Shown here in pieces: positions 1 to 7,752 of a DNA stretch of 12,333 nt. The stretch comes from Verrucomicrobiia bacterium (GTDB lineage Bacteria > Verrucomicrobiota > Verrucomicrobiia > Limisphaerales > JAUIHU01), in contig JAUIHU010000056.1 of the NCBI GenBank assembly GCA_030432175.1, forward strand, positions 1-12,333, given 5' to 3'. The translations under genes and the position numbers were made by a program. Within the stretch, counting starts at the first letter, position 1. Every line of letters begins with the position of its first letter. The notes under the pieces were generated by a model. It did not search any database. It had not been told where the DNA came from and saw only the letters and a list, made by a program, of their open reading frames with translations.

Positions 1-521
1 TAACAAACTGGGTCCGAAAAATGCGAGAGAGGTTATTGGAATTGGGGGAGGCAAGTTTGCAGGCGTCCATTACGGAGTGGTTGCTCCAGTATTATCTGCC
101 AACGAGAATGCCTGAGTTAGATTTTGAAAACTGTAGAACCATTGAGGAAATTATTATGACAAGTGAAGAACTGACCATTGATCTCACTATCCCATTGAAA
201 GAGAAAGCCTTTCGTCAGGGTAAGGAAGAGGGTATTGAGCAAGGTATCGAACAGGGTATCGAACAGGGTATCGAACAGGGTATCGAACGTGGAATAGAAC
301 GGGGCATCGAAAAAGGGATGAAGCAGGGCTTGGAGAAAGGGGTGTTCTCGACGTTGGTGAAGTTATTGGAGCGTCGTTTCGGCTCATTGTCTCCGGATTT
401 GCTGGGGATTCTGGAACGAGCTCATTTGCCAGTTTTGAATCGCCTGGTGGATTTGGCCCTTGAGGCAGAGTCATTACATCAGGTGGAAGCAGAGGTGTTG
501 AAAATGAAGGATGAAATTTGA
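1..521 (+). CDS. Rpn-family (recombination-promoting nuclease / putative transposase) protein, C-terminal part, 5' truncated by window edge
   Basis: The frame is open from base 3 to the TGA at 519-521 (172 visible residues) with no upstream stop, so the ATG at 21 is probably internal and the N-terminal PD-(D/E)XK nuclease part lies outside the window. Visible in order: a linker with TIEEIIMTSEELT; a charged helix of tetrapeptide repeats (GIEQ, GIER, GIEK; residues about 77-112 of the visible part); and a C-terminal domain with LLERRFGSLSPDLLGILERA, which resembles the DUF4351-type tail of Rpn-like proteins. Rpn proteins are DNA nucleases, and some act as toxins in anti-phage defence, restrained by a separately translated C-terminal fragment. 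Family assignment rests on the tail alone, since no catalytic residues are visible. It is followed directly by a terminator-like hairpin and is convergent with the metalloprotease gene. Alternative: another DUF4351 protein with a different N-terminus. Confidence 0.75.
   Translation, partial: TNWVRKMRERLLELGEASLQASITEWLLQYYLPTRMPELDFENCRTIEEIIMTSEELTIDLTIPLKEKAFRQGKEEGIEQGIEQGIEQGIEQGIERGIERGIEKGMKQGLEKGVFSTLVKLLERRFGSLSPDLLGILERAHLPVLNRLVDLALEAESLHQVEAEVLKMKDEI
156..521 (+). CDS. Candidate internal-start RpnS-like small protein (gene within gene)
   Basis: An in-frame ATG at 156-158 is preceded by GAGGA at 144-148, seven bases away, which is a good Shine-Dalgarno site. Most other starts in this window have none. 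Translation from here gives 121 residues: a short leader (MTSEELTIDL), the GIEQ-repeat helix and the DUF4351-like end, without any nuclease domain. In described Rpn systems the C-terminal domain is translated separately, dimerises through a helix carrying four-residue repeats of variable number, and inhibits the full-length toxin. The layout here matches that description. Whether this start is used is inference: a GAGGA can occur by chance in a Glu-rich coding stretch (ATT GAG GAA). Confidence 0.4.
   Translation: MTSEELTIDLTIPLKEKAFRQGKEEGIEQGIEQGIEQGIEQGIERGIERGIEKGMKQGLEKGVFSTLVKLLERRFGSLSPDLLGILERAHLPVLNRLVDLALEAESLHQVEAEVLKMKDEI
231..338 (+). repeat. 12-bp tandem repeats encoding GIEQ-type tetrapeptides
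   Basis: Nine consecutive 12-base units. Three are identical (GGTATCGAACAG at 243-254, 255-266, 267-278), a fourth (279-290) differs only at its last two bases, and the flanking units at 231, 291, 303, 315 and 327 are more diverged. Each unit keeps the frame and adds four residues to a charged helix. Identical central copies with degenerate edges suggest recent slippage or recombination in the middle. Confidence 0.9.
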
Positions 522-552
522 GGCCTCGATCAGCGAGCGAGGGCTTTCTCTT
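522..552 (+). terminator. Putative Rho-independent terminator of the Rpn gene
   Basis: CCTCG (524-528) pairs with CGAGG (538-542) across a 9-base loop, followed by the pyrimidine-rich tract CTTTCTCTTCT. It begins directly after the TGA stop at 519-521. The stem is short and the T-run interrupted, so the strength is uncertain. Confidence 0.45.
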
Positions 553-563
553 CTGATTTGAAC

Positions 564-800
564 GGGTGTGCTGAATAAAAGGTGGCTGTTTGATTGTTCA
601 ACCTACTTCAAATACGTGCTCCACCCGCCTAGCTTGGCCTCTGCGGTCCAAGGATGCCACCCGATTTTAATCACACCCATCATTCATGGGAATGTTGAAA
701 GGAGGGTGGCTCTTTGCAGTTCAGCTTACTTCAAATGCTGACTACCACAGCCGAGCTGTGGCTCAAGATTCCCTGAATGTCACCCAACTTTCATCATACA
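564..800. repeat. Diverged tandem intergenic duplication, period about 124 bp
   Basis: Two related units fill the gap between the convergent Rpn and metalloprotease genes. Matching blocks: GGGTGTGCTGAA (564) with GGGAATGTTGAA (688); GGTGGCT (581) with GGTGGCT (705); ACTTCAAAT (605) with ACTTCAAAT (728); GCCACCC (656) with GTCACCC (779); and similar ends at about 676 and 800. Offsets are 123-124 throughout. Each unit starts with GGTGGC and ends with its near reverse complement, so each could fold as one arm. Unit 2 also has a perfect hairpin, CCACAGC-CGA-GCTGTGG at 745-761, only partly kept in unit 1. No coding potential is evident. It may be a dispersed structured repeat; the function is unknown. 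Confidence 0.65.
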
Positions 801-802
801 CA

Positions 803-3511
803 CTACCGACTTTCAGGCAATGTACGAAGGACTTCCTGCTGCTCCAGATACCATTGACGCAAAGATCGCGATAACATGGACGTCTTGAAGGACTTCATCA
901 ACGGAATGGTCAATGCTGTTTCAACTTCATTTTTAAGAGCTTCATGTAATGAGCCTTGAACTTCTCTGGACCACTCAGGAAATGATCCAGAGCCACCTGA
1001 CAATGCTCGGGATGCGGCAAGGCGAGTTTCCTTGGAGTATTTGTAGTCCACAACCTCCACGATCGCTCCACCCACTTTGCCTTTGACTCGCTTCGATTCA
1101 TCTTTAGCCAGGAGAGTCTGGCGCGCCATTTCCCCAATGCGGGATTCCATTTTCGCTATCACATCATCATCCCCAACTGACCCGTTTGCAGCCAATCCGA
1201 GGTCGCGCTTTGCATTCGCAATCACATTGAAAAACGAGCGAATCAATTGCTCCTCAATCAATACAGCGGCTTCTTTTGCGCGTGCCAGGATCAGCTCCTT
1301 CTCTTCATCAGTGAAACTGTGCTTCTCATCATCCAGTCCAATGAATTCTGTATACGCCGGAGTCGAAAGTTTCTTCTCAATGGCTTTCACAAATGACTCG
1401 GGACTGAATTTTTCTGGAGCGACAACTCCCTCAGGCTGTTTGCTCAAGTCCAGTTTCAATTTGAAAGGCATGTAAGAAGCCAACAAACGATCGACGCCAC
1501 CAATTTTCTTGATCTGTTCATTCACCGATTTCCAGCGCAAATCCAGTAACTCCTCTTCGGTCAATGCGCCGACAAAATCGAGTTGGGATTCCAATTTGAA
1601 AGAACGCTCTGAGGTATTCAGCCATTTCAAGGCCTGACGTAATCCGGAAGCCACTCCACCCGGAATACCGCTGACACTCACATTCACTCGCTCCAAAGGA
1701 ATCTGATCTCTCGGATCCTTCGGGGCCTTGGCGGCAATAAAACGTTCTATAAATGATCCGGCAGCTCCATGTAAAGTCTCAGCAATGCTGGCAAACCCGG
1801 TAATCACCGGCTCTGCGCCAAAGTCAAAGGTGTTGACGTCTCCATAGCGACCCGCGTCATTGTCAGTGGCAAAAAGGCGTTTGGATTCCACCACTTCTTT
1901 ATCTCCGAAATAACCCCACTGAATCGCTCCCTTGTCGTGTGGGAGAACGGCGTCAGTAGTGCGGATCTTGGATCCAATCAAAGTCGCTGCAGGAAACACA
2001 CTGTATTCCATCATCGAAGAAGTTGGCCAGCGGCCGGAGATGTCCGGGGTTTCTTCGCCTTTTAAATAAGCTTCAAACCAGTCGTCCAGTTCCTTATGGG
2101 TCAATGCGGTTTCCAAACTACCAGCAAAGTTATGACGCAGCCCCATGACGTGCCCAACTTCGTGCGCAACCACAAAGGTCACATAATCCTGAGATGCCTG
2201 CAAAACCTGCTCCTCGGTAGCTTCCGGAGTTTCAACGATTTTTGCCAAACCTTCGACCATGTGTTTTGCAAAACTGAGTGTATCCAGCTGACAGAGAGAC
2301 GAACGTTGGAAGAAAGAGTTGTGGTTGTGATCGTAACTATGATCGTGATTGGCGTGCTCCTTTTCTTCCCCTTCCTTATCGTCTTTGGATTCTTTTGCTT
2401 TTTCTTCTGCTTCGATAATGGAGGCGAAATGTCTCAGCAAACGACGGGCGCGGGCTTTTCCGCTTATCGCAAAAACGGAGGTCATGTAGGCCTGTCCGTG
2501 ATTGGATTCGCCAGTCTTGGGATCCGCCAGAATATCAGCATAAGCAAATCCAGCGTTGTCCCAGGGCGTCCATTGAACAATGTTGTGATGCGCGTCCGGC
2601 GCAGTCACTCCCTCAGGAGCCATCTCAGCTGTAACAACTTCTTTGCCAAAGGCGCGATTCCAGTAAAGGATCCCGCGCTTTACGGCTTCCTGATATTCTT
2701 CAGGAGTATTGGCGCTGTAGTAAAACTTCAGCGGCGCCTCATCCAGATCAAAACGCACAATCGGTGAGGAGCTGCGTCCGGTGACTGGTTCTAAAAATGG
2801 AGAGACCTGAAAGAAGCGCACATAGCGTTCTTCTTCCCGTGGATGTTCCTTGAGTTCAAAGTCGCCTGTTTTGTAAGGGGACAGGAAGTAGCGGATTTCC
2901 ATCCGTTCTTCAAGATTTTGCGAACGTTCCCGGCTGCGTGCCTGGACAGATTGACGAATGACCAGTGGACCGCCCACTTCACGGGTGACTTCAAACACCC
3001 GGGTTGCTGTGGCTTCGAGAGATGAGCTGTAGGAGTCCGCATCAAATCCGCTGCCGGAAGCGTACCAGATTTCCGGGAACACACGCTTCATGCCGGAATT
3101 AAAATCAAAATGAATCTCGGTATCCGACTCACCAGTAATTGGAAAGGAAGTCACCAGACGGCGCGCAGGCAAATCATCGGTCACCACCAGTCCACGAGTG
3201 GATTCGTACATATCCAACCCGTCCGGATAACGTTCAAACGTCACCACACGCCCCATCAAACCGGTGCTGGTCGGAGCGCCGGACTGTGGGATCATTGACA
3301 TCGCGAGCAGGTATTCTTTCCCAAGTGAAGATTTGGGAATGGCAATTTGAAACTGCTCAGCCGGTTCCAAAGGACAGGCCACTTCTGCAGCCTGCGTTGT
3401 GTCGACAAAAGCCCCGGAACCAAAAGACAGCGCGACCGACAAGGCCAACGCTGATTTCCAAGGGTTTGCGTTTAAACAAAGGTTTAGGATCATGGACAAT
3501 AGGATTGCCAT
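803..3511 (-). CDS. Secreted zinc-dependent metalloprotease (HExxHxxGxxH, DUF4953/DUF5117-type)
   Basis: This 902-residue protein carries HEVGHVMGLRHNF at residues 450-462 (His450, Glu451, His454, His460). That is the extended metzincin-type zinc site, with a plausible Met-turn at SMMEYS (499-504). The long N-terminal region (CPLEPAEQFQIAIPKSSLGKEYLL... then ARRLVTSFPI, FEVTREVGGPLVIRQS) and the overall size fit the large DUF5117/DUF4953 zinc metalloproteases. A signal peptide ends near residue 42 (VDTTQAA|EVA), so it acts outside the cytoplasm. Start choice: the ATG at 3511 places the signal sequence correctly; an ATG at 3493 (896 aa) is equally possible. Upstream in-frame extension to a TTG at 3655 would overlap the antitoxin gene and add a non-signal-like leader. 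No clear ribosome binding site is visible at either ATG. A Glu/Lys- and His-rich insert sits about 55-95 residues before the zinc site. Substrate unknown. Confidence 0.85.
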   Translation of the reverse strand: MAILLSMILNLCLNANPWKSALALSVALSFGSGAFVDTTQAAEVACPLEPAEQFQIAIPKSSLGKEYLLAMSMIPQSGAPTSTGLMGRVVTFERYPDGLDMYESTRGLVVTDDLPARRLVTSFPITGESDTEIHFDFNSGMKRVFPEIWYASGSGFDADSYSSSLEATATRVFEVTREVGGPLVIRQSVQARSRERSQNLEERMEIRYFLSPYKTGDFELKEHPREEERYVRFFQVSPFLEPVTGRSSSPIVRFDLDEAPLKFYYSANTPEEYQEAVKRGILYWNRAFGKEVVTAEMAPEGVTAPDAHHNIVQWTPWDNAGFAYADILADPKTGESNHGQAYMTSVFAISGKARARRLLRHFASIIEAEEKAKESKDDKEGEEKEHANHDHSYDHNHNSFFQRSSLCQLDTLSFAKHMVEGLAKIVETPEATEEQVLQASQDYVTFVVAHEVGHVMGLRHNFAGSLETALTHKELDDWFEAYLKGEETPDISGRWPTSSMMEYSVFPAATLIGSKIRTTDAVLPHDKGAIQWGYFGDKEVVESKRLFATDNDAGRYGDVNTFDFGAEPVITGFASIAETLHGAAGSFIERFIAAKAPKDPRDQIPLERVNVSVSGIPGGVASGLRQALKWLNTSERSFKLESQLDFVGALTEEELLDLRWKSVNEQIKKIGGVDRLLASYMPFKLKLDLSKQPEGVVAPEKFSPESFVKAIEKKLSTPAYTEFIGLDDEKHSFTDEEKELILARAKEAAVLIEEQLIRSFFNVIANAKRDLGLAANGSVGDDDVIAKMESRIGEMARQTLLAKDESKRVKGKVGGAIVEVVDYKYSKETRLAASRALSGGSGSFPEWSREVQGSLHEALKNEVETALTIPLMKSFKTSMLSRSLRQWYLEQQEVLRTLPESR

Positions 3512-3552
3512 TTTTGGGAAAAATGCAAACCGAGAAAGAGAGGGAAGGAGAA

Positions 3553-3597
3553 TTATTCCGCTGCAGCTTCTGGGTGAAATTCTAAAAAATAATTCAC
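3553..3597 (-). pseudogene. Remnant of a ParE-type toxin gene (first ~14 codons)
   Basis: A GTG at 3597-3595 overlaps the antitoxin stop codon by four bases (GTGA), the usual coupling in such TA pairs. It opens a frame reading MNYFLEFHPEAAAE before TAA at 3553. The segment LEFHPEAAAE matches the typical N-terminus of ParE/RelE-superfamily toxins ([VIL]xFHPEAxxE). Beyond the stop none of the three frames up to the metalloprotease start shows the expected YYE or LG.RF toxin motifs, so the gene is truncated rather than merely frameshifted. The evidence is short, but position, overlap and motif agree. Confidence 0.6.
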
Positions 3598-3827
3598 TGT
3601 TCCGGAGCAATTTCTTTGAGTCTTGAGAATACTTTAGAAGCAGAAACTGTTTCAAATTGGCCTGACTTATATTGATCTATTCGATCTCTGATTACCAAAT
3701 CCCATGCCTCATCAGCTCCAGGATCACTCCCTGGTTCAACACTGGAGATAAGCTTTTGGGCCAACTCAAGTCGCTGGTCTTCCGGCAGCAAAAATGCCTG
3801 ACGCTCTATGTCTTCAATAATCGACAT
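3594..3827 (-). CDS. Addiction-module antitoxin (PF09720, Unstab_antitox family)
   Basis: This 77-residue protein has the family's layout: an N-terminal helix with the LPEDQRLELAQKLISSV core (residues 14-30), an acidic linker, then EAWDLVIRDRIDQYKSGQ (40-57) and a C-terminal SASKVFSRLKEI. PF09720 antitoxins usually neutralise a ParE/RelE-like toxin encoded directly downstream. Here that gene is reduced to about 14 codons (3597-3553). The ATG at 3827 follows an AT-rich leader without a Shine-Dalgarno site. It lies 44 bases after the DUF1501 stop on the same strand and could be read through from that operon. With no intact partner nearby it is an orphan, either decaying or acting on a toxin elsewhere in the genome. 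Confidence 0.85.
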   Translation of the reverse strand: MSIIEDIERQAFLLPEDQRLELAQKLISSVEPGSDPGADEAWDLVIRDRIDQYKSGQFETVSASKVFSRLKEIAPEQ

Positions 3828-3871
3828 AATAATAAATTAATCACAACCACCAATACCTGTCGAGTGAGTAG

Positions 3872-5338
3872 TCAAACCATTATATCGCTCACCACTCTTC
3901 CGTGAACATCCGTCAATCGGAAATCCCTGCCGGCAAATCGATAGGTCAGCTTTTCATGGTCCATTCCCAGCAAATGCAACAAGGTCGCGTGCATGTCGTG
4001 CATGTGCACTTTGTTCTCCATCGCTGCATATCCATATTCATCGGTGGCCCCATAAGCAAATCCCGGTTTCACACCTCCCCCAGCCAGCCACATGGTGAAC
4101 CCGGCCGGATTATGATCGCGTCCGTCTTTTCCTTGCGCAAACGGGGTGCGTCCAAATTCTCCACCAAACCAAACCAATGTGTCTTCCAGCAGTCCACGCG
4201 CTTTGAGATCCGTCAGTAAACCGGAGACCGGCAAATCCACCGCCCTCGCATGCTGTTCGTGTTTGGGCATGTTGGAATGTTGGTCCCAGCGTGGATTGCC
4301 TCCGTCGGCGTCCGCATAGTTCACCTGAATGTACCGCACACCAGACTCAGCCATACGCCGCGCCATCAGACATTGACGACCAAAGTCTTCAGTAACTTTT
4401 TCATTGATGCCATAGAGATCCAATGTGGCTTTGGATTCAGAACTCATGTCCATCAGCTCGGGTGCATGACTCTGCATGCGAAAAGCGGTTTCAAAGGATT
4501 GAATAGCTGCTTCAAGCTGGTTCTCGTTTCCGGCGCGTTCGAGTTGGGCGCGATTCAAAGACTGCAATAAACCAAACTGCTGTCGTTGCTCTTCATGACT
4601 CAATCGCTGGTTGGTCAGGTGTTTGATTTTGGCGTCCCGGATCGGTTGCTCCACACGCCCAATCGGTGTTCCTTGATGAGCTGCAGGTAAGAAAGCCGAG
4701 CCGTAGTTCTGTGGACCTCCCATGCGCGGCGGTGGCGCAATGGTGACGAATGCCGGCATGTTCTCGTTTTCGGATCCCAGTCCGTAACTGATCCAACTTC
4801 CAACAGATGGGCGAACCATGTTCACAGATCCTGTGTGCAGGAACAGAGTCGCCGGACCATGCGCCACGCCTTCTGTATGCAAACTGTGGATAAAGCAGAG
4901 ATCATCCACGTGGCGGGCAATGTTGGGGAACAAATCCGAAACATAACGTCCGCTCTCTCCATACTGCTTAAAATCCCAGAGCGGTTTCATCATCCGACGA
5001 TCCACCATCTCGCGGAAGTTATTGAATCGCACGCCTTGAAACTGAATGGTCTTGTCGTGGTCAGCAACGAGTTTCGGCTTGTAATCAAACGAATCCACAT
5101 GACTCGGACCACCCTGCATGAATATAAAGATCACCCGCTTGACGCGAGGCTGGAAGTGGGGAGTCAACCAGCTCTTATCTCCAGACCCTATTGTCCCGGC
5201 AGCTTTCGCATCCCGCATCCACTGATCATGCAGCATGCCGCCCAGCGCCAGTGAACCAAACCCACAGGCCATACGTTGAAGAGCAGCGCGACGAGTCAGC
5301 GCTGGATGAAAATTATTAGAAGCAGTGCGATATTTCAT
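3872..5338 (-). CDS. DUF1501 family protein, Tat-exported
   Basis: This 488-residue protein has a twin-arginine-type leader (ALTRRAALQRMACGFGSLALGG, about residues 13-34), as is usual for DUF1501. Core motifs: FIFMQGGPSHVDSFDYKP near 71-88, GGEFGRTPFAQ at about 392-402, GRDHNPAGFTMWLAGGGVKPG directly after, and the C-terminal HDMHATLLHLLG...AGRDFRLTDVHG. The fold is alkaline phosphatase/sulfatase-like, but the reaction is not established. It follows the PSD1 gene by 26 bases and is almost certainly co-transcribed. This pairing recurs in Planctomycetota and Verrucomicrobiota, where an envelope role, perhaps in polysaccharide use, is suspected. The ATG at 5338 is preferred; a TTG three codons upstream (5347) is the alternative. 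Full length, with no visible defect. Confidence 0.93.
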   Translation of the reverse strand: MKYRTASNNFHPALTRRAALQRMACGFGSLALGGMLHDQWMRDAKAAGTIGSGDKSWLTPHFQPRVKRVIFIFMQGGPSHVDSFDYKPKLVADHDKTIQFQGVRFNNFREMVDRRMMKPLWDFKQYGESGRYVSDLFPNIARHVDDLCFIHSLHTEGVAHGPATLFLHTGSVNMVRPSVGSWISYGLGSENENMPAFVTIAPPPRMGGPQNYGSAFLPAAHQGTPIGRVEQPIRDAKIKHLTNQRLSHEEQRQQFGLLQSLNRAQLERAGNENQLEAAIQSFETAFRMQSHAPELMDMSSESKATLDLYGINEKVTEDFGRQCLMARRMAESGVRYIQVNYADADGGNPRWDQHSNMPKHEQHARAVDLPVSGLLTDLKARGLLEDTLVWFGGEFGRTPFAQGKDGRDHNPAGFTMWLAGGGVKPGFAYGATDEYGYAAMENKVHMHDMHATLLHLLGMDHEKLTYRFAGRDFRLTDVHGRVVSDIMV

Positions 5339-5364
5339 GGATCTCAAAATTTAAAAATTAAACT

Positions 5365-7752
5365 CTAGCGCACAAACCGAAAATCCAACCCCGCTAACAA
5401 AGCATGATAAAGCCCGGCTAAAGCTGCTTTACCAACGACGTCTGTCTCGTCTTCGCCCAGGTATTCTCTGGCAATCCCCAGCTCCATCGCTGTTGGATCC
5501 CGATGCAGACACCGTTGAAAAGCATTTTCGATTTGCTCCTCCACATTCAGGTCCGGGCGCTCCTTCAAAGCTAACTCCGCCGCCTTCAACGCCTGGTCCT
5601 GCACGAACGGACTGTTCATCAAAAACAACGATTGCGTTGGAGTCGAACTCACCGGACGCGACCCCACCGTAAAACTCGGATTTGCAAAATCAAAAACCTC
5701 AAACAAATCATTCATACCTTCCTCACGAAAGACCGGAAGATAAACACTGCGGAGCCTGGATTCCGACAGCGCCTTGGTTCCCAGATTTTTCTCAGAAACA
5801 CTCGGATCCAGTTCGCCACTCACCACAAGAATAGAATCCCGTAAAGCCTCCGCTTCCAGGCGTCGCTGATTCATCCGCCAACGCCATAAGTTCTCCGGAT
5901 CTTTCTTCTTCGAACTCTCCACCGCCTCCGAACTCAGCTGATAGAAATGCGACATGGCGATCTTGCGGATCAACGCTTTTGTCGACCAACCCATCCGTTG
6001 AAAGTCCAGCGCCAAGTAATCCAGCAACTCTGGATGCGTCGGCTTTTCCCCACTGTTCCCAAAGTTATCCACAGTCCGAACCAATCCTCGCCCTGTCATG
6101 TGTTTCCAGATCCGATTCACATAAACCCGAGTCACCAAAGGATGATCCGGATCGGTCAACCATTGCGCCAACTCCATTCGTCCACTCTGATCTTTGGGCA
6201 CTGAACGCTCTTCGGATCCAGCTGTGCTGGCAATCGTCAAAAATCCACGCGGCGCCAGATCCCCTTTCTGGTGAGGATTCCCCCGAATCCGGACATGACA
6301 GTCTTCCGCCTGCCCCATCTCATCCACGGCAATGGCATTCGGAACCACCGGAGCGCTCGCACGATGCGCCTTCAACTCAGCCTCGCGCTCCTTCAATTCC
6401 GCTGACAACTCACTCCTCGTTGTCTCATCCTCTGCCTCCTTGACTTCCTTCCTTAATGCGATCACCCGGTTTGCCATCTCCTTCTCGATCTTCTCATGCT
6501 TCCTCACGGCCTCTTTCACCTCCGGGTCGACAGGCAGTTCACGTTCCAGCAAAGAAGAAATATTTCCACGTACCAAAGACTTCGTACTGAGAAGAATCCC
6601 AGCCATGCCGTAATAGTCCTCCACCGGAATCGGATCAAACTTATGATCATGACACCGCGCGCAACTGATCGTCATTCCCATCAGCGATCGCCCGAGCGTA
6701 TCGATCTGCTCATCCACTGTATTCATCTGAAGCAGTTCCTTATCCTGCAGATCCAGATTCTTCGGGCCGAGTGACAGGTAAGCGGTGGCGATCAAACGTT
6801 CAGCGCGTTGATCCTTGGAATCCGCAGGCATGAGGTCCCCGGCGATTTGTTCACTAATAAATTCATTCAGCGGCTTATCGCGATTGAATGAATCCATCAC
6901 ATAATTCCGATACCGCCACGCATTCGGCAACAACGAACTCCGACCTCCCCCAGTCGACTCCGCAAACCTTGCCAAGTCCAGCCAATGCCGTCCCCATTTC
7001 TCACCAAAATGCGGTGAAGCCAGCAACGTATCAACATACCGTTCCCAACCAGCGCGTGTCCCATCCAACTCCTGCGTCCACTGTTCCTGCGGAGGCAATC
7101 CCACCAGATCAAAACTCAACCGACGAGCCAGCGTCGACGCATCCACATCCGGCGCCAAATCCAGTTCCTGCTCCTCCAACTTCGACAGCACAAAAGCATC
7201 CAGCTCCGTCCAGACCCAATTCCGATTCTTCACCTCTGGAACTTCCGGCCACACTGGCTTTTGAAATGCCCAGAACTCCTTCTCCTTTTCCCAATCATAA
7301 CCCTTCTCCTCAGCCTGAGCCCCATCCGCCAAAGCCTCCGTAACATCCACTCTCGGATCCGGAGCGCCTCGCTGGATCCAATCATTCAACACATCGATCT
7401 CCTGCTGAGGCAACTTCCCGGTAGGCGGCATTTCAAAATCCGGATCTTTATAAGAAATCGCCCGACTCACCAGGCTTTGTTCAACATCCCCAGGAACAAT
7501 CGCCGAACCCGTATCTCCTCCAACACTCCAACCCGCCAGATGATCCAGCAACAAACCGCCCTTCCGTTTGCCACCCTCCACCGAATGGCACTCATAACAA
7601 CGCTCCACCAGCACAGGCCGCACCTTCGCCTCAAAGAAAGTCAAATCTTCCGAAGCAATCCCCGTCGCCCCCTCAGCAGCATTGGCCATCCCACTCACCG
7701 CAAAGCAAACCAAAAAGCCCCAACCCAGCGCCAACATCCGGACCGGCCTCAT
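5365..7752 (-). CDS. PSD1-type protein: Planctomycete cytochrome C (PSCyt1) + DUF1549 + DUF1553
   Basis: This 795-residue protein has a classic signal peptide (MRPVRMLALGWGFLVCFAVSGMANA|AEG). The PSCyt1 domain follows with heme-binding CYECH (residues 52-56) and the FEMPPTGKLPQQEIDVLNDWI block. Next is DUF1549 (LDAFVLSKLEEQ..., RRLSFDLVGLPP, WGRHWLDLARFAES), with a second heme-type motif CARCH at 364-368. A charged probable coiled coil spans about 410-465, and DUF1553 (LAQWLTDPDHPLVTRVYVNR..., GNSGEKPTHPELLDYLA, SLFLMNSPF) completes it. Two CxxCH sites suggest a secreted multi-heme redox protein; the substrate is unknown. It is first in the operon with DUF1501. The start at 7752 best fits the signal peptide; an ATG at 7800 would only lengthen the n-region. 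Domain order and size are normal for the family. Confidence 0.93.
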   Translation of the reverse strand: MRPVRMLALGWGFLVCFAVSGMANAAEGATGIASEDLTFFEAKVRPVLVERCYECHSVEGGKRKGGLLLDHLAGWSVGGDTGSAIVPGDVEQSLVSRAISYKDPDFEMPPTGKLPQQEIDVLNDWIQRGAPDPRVDVTEALADGAQAEEKGYDWEKEKEFWAFQKPVWPEVPEVKNRNWVWTELDAFVLSKLEEQELDLAPDVDASTLARRLSFDLVGLPPQEQWTQELDGTRAGWERYVDTLLASPHFGEKWGRHWLDLARFAESTGGGRSSLLPNAWRYRNYVMDSFNRDKPLNEFISEQIAGDLMPADSKDQRAERLIATAYLSLGPKNLDLQDKELLQMNTVDEQIDTLGRSLMGMTISCARCHDHKFDPIPVEDYYGMAGILLSTKSLVRGNISSLLERELPVDPEVKEAVRKHEKIEKEMANRVIALRKEVKEAEDETTRSELSAELKEREAELKAHRASAPVVPNAIAVDEMGQAEDCHVRIRGNPHQKGDLAPRGFLTIASTAGSEERSVPKDQSGRMELAQWLTDPDHPLVTRVYVNRIWKHMTGRGLVRTVDNFGNSGEKPTHPELLDYLALDFQRMGWSTKALIRKIAMSHFYQLSSEAVESSKKKDPENLWRWRMNQRRLEAEALRDSILVVSGELDPSVSEKNLGTKALSESRLRSVYLPVFREEGMNDLFEVFDFANPSFTVGSRPVSSTPTQSLFLMNSPFVQDQALKAAELALKERPDLNVEEQIENAFQRCLHRDPTAMELGIAREYLGEDETDVVGKAALAGLYHALLAGLDFRFVR

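Noticed and set aside
2096..2767. 223-codon plus-strand frame
   Set aside because: Entirely antisense to the metalloprotease, including its zinc motif region; the product is low-complexity (VVVVIVTMIVIG, FFCFFFCF from the His/Glu codons) and matches no family.
3139..3585. 148-codon plus-strand frame
   Set aside because: Antisense to the metalloprotease N-terminus; no start signal or recognisable product.
3512..3655. Upstream extension of the metalloprotease to a TTG
   Set aside because: It would overlap the antitoxin and toxin remnant and replace a clean signal peptide with an odd leader.
5979..7343. Several plus-strand frames of 85-154 codons (5979-6443, 6332-6613, 6888-7343)
   Set aside because: All lie opposite well-conserved DUF1549/DUF1553 coding sequence and have Ser/Pro-rich, family-less products.
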